A stretch of 14,173 nucleotides of DNA from PCC-7336 sp039817825 (GTDB lineage Bacteria > Cyanobacteriota > Cyanobacteriia > Thermostichales > PCC-7336), in assembly GCA_039817825.1 (NCBI GenBank), contig JBCBVA010000098.1, positions 1 through 14,173 of the forward strand, read 5' to 3'. A model generated the notes under the pieces. That model saw nothing but the letters and a program-made list of their open reading frames with translations. It did not search any database and was not told the DNA's origin. This document shows positions 5,820 through 13,215 of this stretch, one piece after another (position 1 is the first letter of the stretch; each line of letters begins with the position of its first letter). The translations under genes and the position numbers were made by a program.

Positions 5820-8800
5820 ATGACATCAACTTCGCCCCAAGCCAATTCGACTAGCCGCAGCACCAAAGTGCGCATTTACGAACTGTCGCGCAAATTGGGC
5901 AGAGATAACAAAGATATCTTGGATGCATGTGAGGCATTGGGAATATCGGCCAAGAGTCATAGCAGCTCGATCGGCGCGGCTGATGCTGAAAAGATTTGTC
6001 AATATCTCAACATTGACCCCGGAACTGTGGATTTCAGCAACCGAAAAAGCAGGCAAGAGGCCGGTGCTCAAAGCGATGCATCGGGCGGTCTGCAGATTCT
6101 GGAAGTACGTAAAGCTTCTCCTCCGGATAGCCCTGCTGCTGTCCAACCATCGCCGCCCCCTTCTCAAACGAAGCCAGCGGCCTCTCCGATTACCCCCAAA
6201 TCACAAGCACCGTCTACACCAACTTCTCCCAAGTTGGCTTCTCCTCCAGGCCAAGCGAAGGCGGCGCCCCCTGCTCCGGCTGTTCCTCCATCCAAGACTC
6301 CGGCACGCCCAGCGTCCCCCAGTGCTCGACCAGATGGCGTGCCTAAAGTCAGCACTCCCCAAGCGAATGCGCCTCAGCTCAAGCGTCCTGCCTCAACGCC
6401 CCAGCAGCCAGCAGCTCGCAAAGTAGCGCAATCCATTGAACGCATAGACCCTCCCAAAGCACCTGCAGAGAGCAAGCGGCCCCAACAACAGATTATTCAG
6501 CCACCTGTGGCTCCTAAGTCTGTTGCACCCAAGCCGCCTGCTGCAAAGCCTGCAGCTCCAAGCCAATCCCCCCGAAAAATGGTGGCTAAGCCTATTGCTC
6601 CTGCCCGACGACAGGCGCAGCAGGGGGTGCAACCTGCTCCTGGTGCTGCTGCTCAAGCCGGTAGTGAGCGCCCCAAGCCACCTGCCCCAACTAAAAAGCC
6701 GCAGCTGGTAGGGGCTCCGACCCGACCTGGCGTGAAAGCGCAGATTGTTCAGCCAAAACGTTCGGCCGATTCCCCAAGACCCGTCAAACCACAGGCACCC
6801 AAGAAGGACTTACCCGAGCTTGTCGGCCCTCCTACCCGTGCCAAAGCGCCATCCAGTGGTAACGACAGCATTAGTGTTGCGGGCGAAGCAGCAATGTCAG
6901 TTCCCGAACTGGCAGCTGCTCCGAAACGCCCGACCAGTCGAGTGACCACTAAGCGCAAGCAGTCCTCTTCTCGCGAAGATGACGATTTGGCTGCGCTCAA
7001 GCAACCGGCGAAAAAACGTGGCAAACGAAGACGCGGTGTTGGCAAAGAGGAAGATAGCTTCGAGACCGATACAGCTATGTTGTCTGCGGCGCAGCAGTCA
7101 GAACTAGACGCTCTCAAGCCTCTTCCGCGTCCCGGCGCTAAGCCACCAACTACCGGTCCGCGTCTTACCCCAGTTCGGTCTAGTCGTCCCAAATCTTCGA
7201 GACCCAGTCGCCGCCGCCAGCAGCAGTCTGCGGTTGCTGCGGCCATTGAAGCTGCTGAGGCAGAAAAGCCGACATTGCTGGAATTGGAGGGCAGTCTCAC
7301 CGTTCAAGAGCTTGCTAACCAGCTTCAAATTGCCGAGACTGAAATCATCAAAGCCCTATTCCTCAAGGGTGTGATGGCCAACATTAATCAGACTCTAGAT
7401 ATTCCGACGGCTGAAATGGTCGCGACCGAACTAGGGTACGAAGTACAGCATAAGGAGGCTGCTGCTGCTGCCACAAAGACAGAAATGCTGGATTTGAGCG
7501 ATGTCGAGCATCTGACCCATCGCCCTCCTGTTGTGACCATCATGGGTCACGTAGATCACGGCAAAACGACGCTGTTGGATTCCATTCGAGAAACGAAAGT
7601 TGCATCGGGAGAAGCAGGCGGCATCACTCAGCACATCGGTGCGTATCATGTCGATCTGGATGTTGATGGTGACGAGAAGCGAGTGGTATTTCTTGACACG
7701 CCTGGACACGAGGCCTTCACTGCCATGAGGGCCCGGGGAACGAAAGTTACCGACATTGCTATTTTGGTGGTTGCTGCTGATGACGGTGTGCGGCCTCAGA
7801 CGTTAGAAGCCATTAGTCACGCGCAAGCGGCTCAAGTACCCATTGTTGTGGCCATCAACAAAATCGATAAAGAGTCTGCTAGTCCCGATCGCGTCAAGCA
7901 AGAGTTGGCCGAGCGCGGTTTGGTTCCTGAAGACTGGGGTGGAGACATCCCTATGGTCGGGGTCAGTGCGTTAGCCAAGCAAAATCTCGATGAACTATTA
8001 GAGATGCTGCTGCTGGTGGCCGAAGTGGGTGAATTGCAAGCGAACCCCGATCGTCCTGCGAAAGGGACGGTGATCGAGGCCAACCTGGATAAAGCTCGCG
8101 GCCCGGTAGCCACCCTGTTGGTGCAAAACGGCACACTTCGGGTGGGCGATACTCTGGTGGCTGGCTCTGTGATGGGTCGAGTCAAGGCGATGGTAGACGA
8201 CCGTGGCATGCGCGTTCAGGAGGCTGGTCCTTCGTCCGCTGTCGAGGTCTTGGGTATGAACGACGTTCCTGCTGCTGGAGATGAGTTTGATGTCTACACT
8301 GATGACAAACAAGCTCGTCAGGTGGCAGAAGACCGGGCTGCTGACCAACGTCAGTCCCGATTGCAGCAGGCTATGGCATCTCGCCGCGTCAGTCTGGGAA
8401 CGTTGTCTGCTCAAGCTCAAGAGGGCGAGCTAAAGGAACTCAACCTCATCCTCAAGGCAGACGTACAGGGCTCTGTGGAAGCCATTCTGGGATCGTTACA
8501 GCAATTGTCCCAAGATGAAGTACAAATTCGCGTTTTGCTGGCCTCTCCCGGTGAAGTCTCCGAGACCGACATCGATTTAGCTGCTGCCAGTAATGCCATC
8601 ATCATCGGATTCAATACAACGCTTGCCCCTGGTGCACGCGCGGCTGCCGACCGGTACGGTGTCGATATTCGCGAATATGACATCATCTACAACTTGCTGG
8701 AAGAAATCACGGCTGCCATGGAGGGCCTTCTGGAACCCGAAGAGGTCGAGGAATGGCTGGGTCAGGTTGAAGTCCGCATGCTGATCCAAATTGGTAAGGG

Positions 8801-9056
8801 AGTAGTGGCTGGAAGCTACGTACAGTCTGGTAAAGTCCAGCGGAATGCATTTGTGCGGGTCATGCGTGGTGGCGATCGCGTGTATGAGGGTCGTATCGAC
8901 TCGTTGAAGCGCTTTAAGGAAGACGTCAGAGAAGTGGCATCGGGATTCGAATGCGGGATCTCGCTGGACAACTTCAACGGTTGGCAGGAAGGGGATGTGC
9001 TGGAGGTGTATCAGTTAGTGGCTAAGCGCAGGACCCTGGCTTCCGCTGGGAAGTAG
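5820..9056 (+). CDS. infB: Translation initiation factor IF-2
   Basis: This GTPase brings initiator fMet-tRNA to the 30S subunit and promotes 50S joining. Numbering the 1078-aa product from ATG 5820: an IF2_N domain at about 16-64 (KVRIYELSRKLGRDNKDILD); a Pro/Ala/Lys-rich linker at about 95-470; a second IF2_N at about 487-540 (GSLTVQELANQLQIAETEII). The G domain follows, with G1 GHVDHGKTT (576-584), G2 GGITQHIG (600-607), G3 DTPGHE (626-631), G4 NKID (680-683) and G5 SAL (716-718). Domains II, III and IV complete it, with ILKADVQGSVEAI (877-889) and RGGDRVYEGRIDSLKRFKED (1016-1035). All motifs are intact. The long linker is usual for cyanobacteria and contains a repeated LVG(A/P)PTR. The frame is open from a TTG at 5793, but ATG 5820 fits homologues better. 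No Shine-Dalgarno sequence precedes either. Confidence 0.97.
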   Translation: MTSTSPQANSTSRSTKVRIYELSRKLGRDNKDILDACEALGISAKSHSSSIGAADAEKICQYLNIDPGTVDFSNRKSRQEAGAQSDASGGLQILEVRKASPPDSPAAVQPSPPPSQTKPAASPITPKSQAPSTPTSPKLASPPGQAKAAPPAPAVPPSKTPARPASPSARPDGVPKVSTPQANAPQLKRPASTPQQPAARKVAQSIERIDPPKAPAESKRPQQQIIQPPVAPKSVAPKPPAAKPAAPSQSPRKMVAKPIAPARRQAQQGVQPAPGAAAQAGSERPKPPAPTKKPQLVGAPTRPGVKAQIVQPKRSADSPRPVKPQAPKKDLPELVGPPTRAKAPSSGNDSISVAGEAAMSVPELAAAPKRPTSRVTTKRKQSSSREDDDLAALKQPAKKRGKRRRGVGKEEDSFETDTAMLSAAQQSELDALKPLPRPGAKPPTTGPRLTPVRSSRPKSSRPSRRRQQQSAVAAAIEAAEAEKPTLLELEGSLTVQELANQLQIAETEIIKALFLKGVMANINQTLDIPTAEMVATELGYEVQHKEAAAAATKTEMLDLSDVEHLTHRPPVVTIMGHVDHGKTTLLDSIRETKVASGEAGGITQHIGAYHVDLDVDGDEKRVVFLDTPGHEAFTAMRARGTKVTDIAILVVAADDGVRPQTLEAISHAQAAQVPIVVAINKIDKESASPDRVKQELAERGLVPEDWGGDIPMVGVSALAKQNLDELLEMLLLVAEVGELQANPDRPAKGTVIEANLDKARGPVATLLVQNGTLRVGDTLVAGSVMGRVKAMVDDRGMRVQEAGPSSAVEVLGMNDVPAAGDEFDVYTDDKQARQVAEDRAADQRQSRLQQAMASRRVSLGTLSAQAQEGELKELNLILKADVQGSVEAILGSLQQLSQDEVQIRVLLASPGEVSETDIDLAAASNAIIIGFNTTLAPGARAAADRYGVDIREYDIIYNLLEEITAAMEGLLEPEEVEEWLGQVEVRMLIQIGKGVVAGSYVQSGKVQRNAFVRVMRGGDRVYEGRIDSLKRFKEDVREVASGFECGISLDNFNGWQEGDVLEVYQLVAKRRTLASAGK

Positions 9057-9166
9057 GCAGACTTGTCTCATGCTCCTTCGTATGACATCTAGTATGGGGT
9101 GGTTGGATGAGTGTGAGGGACGTTGCTTGCTCTGATGCCCTACCCCAGCTATCTGGTGCTAGTGTT

Positions 9167-9490
9167 ATGTCTGACTTCCTGCAAATCAGTACGACAACGT
9201 CGACTTGTGCTGATGCCGAGGGTCTGGCGACCCTCTTGCTAGAGTCTAGGCTTGTGGCCTGCGCTCAGATTATCGGTCCTGTAACCAGTCGATATTGGTG
9301 GCAAGGAACGCTGGAAACGGCGACTGAATGGCAATGCTTGTTTAAAACATCTCGACAGCTATACGTTTTAGTGGAAACACAGATTTTGGCCCATCATCCC
9401 TACGAAACTCCCGAAATCATTTCTGTCCCGGTTGTAGAGGGCAGTCGTGAGTATCTAGGTTGGTTACATCAACAGCTCAACCTCGGCTGA
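9167..9490 (+). CDS. cutA: Divalent-cation tolerance protein CutA
   Basis: CutA proteins are small cytoplasmic trimers with a ferredoxin-like fold related to PII; they bind copper and other divalent ions, and mutants in E. coli affect metal tolerance. The 107-aa product has the family marks: an early Thr-rich strand (FLQISTTT, residues 4-11), LVACAQI (29-35), YWWQG (43-47), HHPYETPEI (76-84) and YLGWL (96-100). The length matches the usual ~105-112. The start at ATG 9167 is chosen because the fold begins at MSDFLQI; an ATG at 9107 is in frame and would add 20 unsupported residues. Neither has a clear ribosome binding site. It lies 110 bases after infB and could be read with it. Confidence 0.92.
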   Translation: MSDFLQISTTTSTCADAEGLATLLLESRLVACAQIIGPVTSRYWWQGTLETATEWQCLFKTSRQLYVLVETQILAHHPYETPEIISVPVVEGSREYLGWLHQQLNLG

Positions 9491-9689
9491 TTTGAGAACA
9501 TTTCTATTAGGGCAAAACAACCGTAGTTTCGGGCTGCTGTAAGCTACAGCTTGCACGAGACAAGGACACAGGTTTTCGAAAACTGACCATCTGTTTGTCT
9601 GCCACTACTGGTTGTGAACTGAACTCCTGACAAGCAGAGATGCTCCGCTTCCGAATTTGTCCCAGTCTAAATTGACCTGAGTTCGCTAG

Positions 9690-9736
9690 CCCTCGCCCCA
9701 CACCTTTCTCCCCCATTGGGAGAAGTGAGCAAGAGT
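9690..9736 (-). repeat. Dispersed hairpin repeat, copy C (inverted)
   Basis: Read on the minus strand, this 47-base element aligns without gaps to copy A (954-1000) with 33 identities, including the same first ten bases. Its core is a perfect 7-base stem, TTCTCCC (9706-9712) with GGGAGAA (9718-9724), around loop CCATT. It lies 200 bases downstream of cutA. Confidence 0.7.
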
Positions 9737-9880
9737 TCCTCACTCCTAATACTGTCGTTGCGTTGCAAGGCAATTCAACAACTTCAGTGGTTTCATCGAA
9801 CTAGCGTTAAATTGAGCAATTAAGTTGGTCGAAGTGCCCCCATTCGAGTCATCAAACCATTACACAGTGCACTGGGGATA

Positions 9881-9909
9881 TGTAGCGGGAAGGGAGGTCG
9901 ATCGCTACA
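9881..9909. repeat. Hairpin-forming inverted repeat
   Basis: TGTAGCG (9881-9887) and CGCTACA (9903-9909) are perfect complements around a 15-base purine-rich loop. A TTTT at 9921-9924 comes too late after the stem for a convincing terminator. Function unknown. Confidence 0.4.
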
Positions 9910-10111
9910 GACGTTCGATCTTTTAGCTGTCTAGCATAAGGAAATACGTGACAAAAGCTCAGCATGTTTGACTACGTGCTTGATAAGCATCCATGTTAAA
10001 TTGGGCTCACTACTTCTAAGCCGTACTCGTATCAAGCATCCGGCTTCGTGACTCTTTACGCCGACTTTGTGCTTAACTATCGATCTCGTGTGACATCTAA
10101 GACCTATGTTT

Positions 10112-10133
10112 CTTTGGTACATATGCACCAAGG
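10112..10133. promoter_or_regulatory. 22-base dyad upstream of the protease gene, possible operator
   Basis: CTTTGGTACAT and ATGCACCAAGG form a dyad with no spacer: nine Watson-Crick pairs of eleven, one G-T pair and one mismatch (A10119/C10126). It is centred on CATATG, about 130 bases before the start of the S41 protease gene. Symmetry, length and place suit a dimeric regulator. No regulator is known. Confidence 0.4.
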
Positions 10134-10264
10134 TGGGTTCCTGTCATGTTGAGCCATTTCCTAGCTTGCGAGCAATGACTAGTCACCAGCACCTGTTCTA
10201 AGTTAGCGTTCGGTATCGACATACTTCTCTTTCCCGTCTACCTAAAATCCAGGATTGATTTCTC

Positions 10265-11608
10265 ATGAACAAGCGCGGCGTTATTTTGAGCACGACAGCA
10301 GCAGTCATGGGATTGGTTGGGGTCGTTGGGATCCAGGTCGCTGCGCCAAGTTGGGCTGGTTTTCGCAATAACCCCAAAGAGCTAGTTGACGAAGCCTGGC
10401 AAATTGTTAATCGAGAATACGTTGATAATGATTTCAATGCGGTGGATTGGGAAGCCGTACGCACCGATCTTCTGTCGCGAGATTACGCCACGGAAGACGA
10501 AGCTTACGACGCGATTCGGACTGCATTGGAACAATTGGAGGATCCGTACACCCGATTTATGGATCCCGAGCAGTTTGCCAGCATGCAGATCGATACATCT
10601 GGCGAGCTGACTGGTGTGGGGATTCAGCTAGGTGCAGAAGATGAAACTGGCCGGCTATTGGTCGTTTCTCCTATCGATAACTCTCCTGCCCTGAATGCCG
10701 GCGTTCAAGCAGGCGACATTATTGTCGAGATTGACGGCACCCTGACAGATGGGATGGATGTGAATGAAGCCGTCAACCTGATTCGTGGTGAAGTGGGGTC
10801 TGTTGTGACAATCACTGTCCTGCGGGACGAAGCCGAACAGCTTGATTTTGATATCAAACGGGAGCGCATCGAACTACAGGCAGTCACCCACGAAGTCCAT
10901 CCGGCTGGGGAACAGCAGATTGGCTATATTCGCCTGTCCCAATTCAGCGCTAAAGCGTCTGATGAAATGCGCGATGCAGTTGATGAATTAGAAGGGTTGG
11001 GGGTGGACGCCTACGTCCTTGACCTCAGAGGCAATCCAGGTGGGCTGCTGTACTCTAGTGCCGAAATTGCTCGACTCTTTCTTAGCGAAGGGGGGATTGT
11101 CTCGACTGAAAATCGCCAGGGAATTCAAGACAGCATTTCCGCGAATGGAGAAGCGTTGACGGACAAACCCATGACTGTATTGGTAGATGGGGGCTCGGCG
11201 AGCGCGAGCGAAATTTTGGCAGGGGCCTTACAAGATAATGAACGGGCTACGTTGGTGGGCACCCAAACCTTTGGGAAGGGGCTCGTCCAGTCCGTACACT
11301 CAATTTCCGGCGGCTCGGGCTTGGCTGTGACCATTGCCCGCTACCGTACTCCCAATGGTACTGACATTAACCAGACAGGAATTACCCCCGATCGCATTGT
11401 GGAGTTGTCGGATGCAGACATCGAGACGCTGACCAGCGATCGCGAACTATTGGCGACATCGGTCGATCCGCAGTATGCTGCTGCAGTGCAGAGCCTGGAA
11501 CTACAGTTGGCTACTGGTGGAGACCAACAGCCGCAAGCACTGTCACCGGAGACTACCAGTGTCGGGGATGAATCTCTCAATGCCGATAGTGCCGGTTTGG
11601 ATCGCTAG
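10265..11608 (+). CDS. Carboxyl-terminal processing protease, S41A family
   Basis: The 447-aa protein is an exported serine protease that trims protein C-termini. Residues 1-31 form a signal peptide: MNKR, a hydrophobic core, then PSWA with cleavage probably after A31. A helical region follows (NPKELVDEAWQIVNREYVD, then DPYTRFMDPEQF at 93-104), a PDZ domain (about 113-200) and the S41 catalytic domain (about 205-385). The catalytic residues are visible: Ser313 in GGSASASEI, Lys338 in TFGKG and Gln342, with the 25-residue Ser-Lys spacing of the family. The C-terminal ~40 residues are low-complexity. Cyanobacteria carry CtpA, CtpB and CtpC; CtpA matures the photosystem II D1 protein. The MNKRG start and NPKELVDE block recall the CtpB/CtpC group more than CtpA, but I cannot separate the paralogues, so no symbol is given. 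AGGA at 10251-10254 is a rather distant ribosome binding site. Confidence 0.92.
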   Translation: MNKRGVILSTTAAVMGLVGVVGIQVAAPSWAGFRNNPKELVDEAWQIVNREYVDNDFNAVDWEAVRTDLLSRDYATEDEAYDAIRTALEQLEDPYTRFMDPEQFASMQIDTSGELTGVGIQLGAEDETGRLLVVSPIDNSPALNAGVQAGDIIVEIDGTLTDGMDVNEAVNLIRGEVGSVVTITVLRDEAEQLDFDIKRERIELQAVTHEVHPAGEQQIGYIRLSQFSAKASDEMRDAVDELEGLGVDAYVLDLRGNPGGLLYSSAEIARLFLSEGGIVSTENRQGIQDSISANGEALTDKPMTVLVDGGSASASEILAGALQDNERATLVGTQTFGKGLVQSVHSISGGSGLAVTIARYRTPNGTDINQTGITPDRIVELSDADIETLTSDRELLATSVDPQYAAAVQSLELQLATGGDQQPQALSPETTSVGDESLNADSAGLDR

Positions 11609-11687
11609 GCTATCGATAGTTTGAAGAGGATCGTTTAGCTTGTTGCGCTGCCGTCTTTAGTTTCAGGGTTTGAGTCAATCGATAGGG

Positions 11688-11705
11688 TCTGGTCCTGTGA
11701 CCAGA
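11688..11705. promoter_or_regulatory. Perfect inverted repeat in the argF leader or promoter
   Basis: TCTGGTC (11688-11694) and GACCAGA (11699-11705) are exact complements around CTGT. The repeat ends 48 bases before the argF ATG and 80 bases or more after the protease stop. No T-run follows, so an operator or a leader hairpin is more likely than a terminator. It does not match the NtcA pattern (GTA-N8-TAC). A second palindrome, CTATCGATAG, lies at 11610-11619 just after the protease stop. Confidence 0.4.
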
Positions 11706-11753
11706 TGTTACGAGCCACTTTAACGCGCTGCACGGCTGGATTGGATACCCCTT

Positions 11754-12686
11754 ATGGAAAGCTCCCTAGTTGGTCGTGACATTTTAAGTTTGAACGATCT
11801 ATCTGCGGATGAAATTACTGCGATTCTCGATCTGGCTGCGGTATTGAAGTCCGGTGAGCAACAAGCCAGTTTGAAGGGTAAGGTATTGGGGCTTTTATTT
11901 CGCAAGGCATCCACCCGAACGCGGGTGAGTTTTGCTGCTGCGATTGCTCAGTGTGGTGGAACCGTTCTGGATTTGATTCCTACCACTATGCAGGTCAGTC
12001 GAGGGGAACCCATCCCGGATACGGCTCGCATATTATCCGGTTATTTAGATGTGCTGGCTATTCGAACGTTCGATCAAGGGGAAGTGGAAGACTTTGCCCG
12101 CTATTCCAGTATCCCGATTATTAATGCGCTGACCGACCTCTACCATCCCTGTCAGATCTTGGCCGATCTACTCACCGTGAAGGAGGTATTTGGTCAGGTG
12201 CAGGGAATCACCATGACCTATTGCGGCGATGGTAATAACATTGTTCATTCTCTGTTGTTGGGGGCTGCTCTGACCGGCATGAATTTGCGCGTCGCCACCC
12301 CTAAAGGCTACGAACCCAAAATGGATGTTGTGGAGCGGGCGCGTGGCATTGCAGCTACGGTTGGCAGCGGCAGCACGATTGAGCTTCTAAACGATCCGAT
12401 GGCTGCGGTAGAAGGGGTAGATGTGCTCTACACCGATGTTTGGGCCAGCATGGGCCAGGAGAATTTAGCGGATGCTCGCATTCCTATTTTCCAGCCCTTC
12501 CAATTGAATGAAGAGCTGCTGGTGCACGCCTCGAGTGATGCGATTGTCTTGCATTGTCTACCTGCCCACCGCGGTGAAGAGGTCACAAATGATGTGATTG
12601 AGGGGAAACAGTCCCGAGTGTGGCAGCAGGCGGAAAATCGATTGCACGCTCAAAAAGCTTTGTTAGTCAGTCTCCTGATCGAGTAG
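11754..12686 (+). CDS. argF: Ornithine carbamoyltransferase
   Basis: The enzyme joins carbamoyl phosphate and ornithine to give citrulline in arginine biosynthesis; it is cytoplasmic and usually trimeric. The 310-aa product is the usual length. The carbamoyl phosphate site is STRTR (53-57) with RTF (104-106) and HPCQ (131-134). The ornithine part shows GDGNNIVHSL (158-167), DVWASMGQE (228-236, the SMG loop that distinguishes it from aspartate carbamoyltransferase) and HCLPAHRGEE (267-276, with the reactive Cys268). All expected residues are present. The ATG at 11754 fits the family N-terminus (LVGRDILSLNDLS); upstream there is no clear ribosome binding site. A perfect inverted repeat at 11688-11705 may regulate it. 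Confidence 0.96.
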   Translation: MESSLVGRDILSLNDLSADEITAILDLAAVLKSGEQQASLKGKVLGLLFRKASTRTRVSFAAAIAQCGGTVLDLIPTTMQVSRGEPIPDTARILSGYLDVLAIRTFDQGEVEDFARYSSIPIINALTDLYHPCQILADLLTVKEVFGQVQGITMTYCGDGNNIVHSLLLGAALTGMNLRVATPKGYEPKMDVVERARGIAATVGSGSTIELLNDPMAAVEGVDVLYTDVWASMGQENLADARIPIFQPFQLNEELLVHASSDAIVLHCLPAHRGEEVTNDVIEGKQSRVWQQAENRLHAQKALLVSLLIE

Positions 12687-12799
12687 TAGAGGACGACTCT
12701 GGTTGGTGGGTTAGAGAGCCCTTTGCATATTGTGATGAACGCTTCTGCCAACCCGTGTTTACATGAGTGGTGTGTATTTGTGTTGGCTGGGAGGCCGCA

Positions 12800-13027
12800 A
12801 TGGGCGAAGCGAAGCGCCGCAAGCAGAGCATGGGAGATGATGCATACCGCGATCCCGATCGCCAACCAGCATGGCCGGGGTCACCCCTTAGCAAAGGCCA
12901 AATGCAGAAAGCCTACGATCTCACTACCCGTGGTGCTTGGATCGGTATTGCACTTCTGGCGGTATTTTGGGTGGTCGTTAGGTTTATTGGTCCTGCATTT
13001 GGATGGTGGCAGCTCTTGGATGTCTGA
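12800..13027 (+). CDS. DUF2839 family small membrane protein
   Basis: The 75-aa product begins MGEAKRRKQSMGDDAY and ends with a single membrane segment (about residues 45-66) in TTRGAWIGIALLAVFWVVV, followed by RFIGPAFGWWQ. The MGEAKRRK start and RFIGPxFGWWQ end are the pattern of DUF2839, a conserved cyanobacterial family of unknown function. The start at 12800 is decided by GGGAGG (12789-12794), 5 bases upstream and the clearest ribosome binding site in the window; an in-frame ATG at 12767 lacks one and precedes the conserved start. It lies 113 bases after argF and could be read with it. Confidence 0.88.
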   Translation: MGEAKRRKQSMGDDAYRDPDRQPAWPGSPLSKGQMQKAYDLTTRGAWIGIALLAVFWVVVRFIGPAFGWWQLLDV

Positions 13028-13215
13028 AATCGTTATCTCTGAGCCGGTGTCTGAAATAGTTCAGGTGCCAAACACGTCCTTGATGACTTTGAAAATACCG
13101 ACGATTTTACAATGTCAGAGTCTTCCATGGTAATGCGGGAGGCATGCTTTCTCAGTCGAGCGAGCCGACGGCCCCCCAGCTTCCAGTGACTTTAGTTTGA
13201 AATAATAATTTTTGA

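Larger units (their letters stand above)
9491..10264. other. 774-base intergenic region without a credible gene
   Basis: No reading frame here looks coding. The longest reverse frame (9507-9773) runs through the dispersed repeat and has no recognisable fold. The region holds symmetric DNA: a perfect 12-base palindrome GTTTTCGAAAAC (9572-9583), repeat copy C (9690-9736), palindrome CAGTGCACTG (9865-9874), a hairpin TGTAGCG/CGCTACA (9881-9887 with 9903-9909) and a near-perfect dyad (10112-10133). It presumably contains the cutA 3' end and the promoter of the protease gene. I cannot identify a tRNA or known small RNA in it. Confidence 0.6.

Noticed and set aside
6100..7250. Reverse and alternate-frame open readings inside the Pro/Ala-rich part of infB
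   Set aside because: They are by-products of the GC-rich, codon-biased linker; the infB frame is continuous through it and matches IF-2 on both sides.
9507..9773. 88-aa reverse-strand reading frame in the long intergenic region
   Set aside because: It runs straight through repeat copy C, whose translation gives SCSLLPMGEKGVGRGL, has no fold or conserved motif, and lacks a convincing start.
9843..9852. TTCGAGTC resembling a tRNA T-loop
   Set aside because: The flanking bases do not pair as a T-stem (CCCCA and ATCAA), and no acceptor or anticodon arm is found around it.
9931..10131. 66-aa reverse-strand frame upstream of the protease gene
   Set aside because: Short, no ribosome binding site, no recognisable family, and it overlaps the 22-base dyad; it looks like chance.
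13127..13200. Tiny frames before the methyltransferase gene, including an 18-residue one at 13144-13200 after GGGAGG
   Set aside because: The GGGAGG is only one base from the ATG, too close for normal initiation, and the peptide has no recognisable feature.
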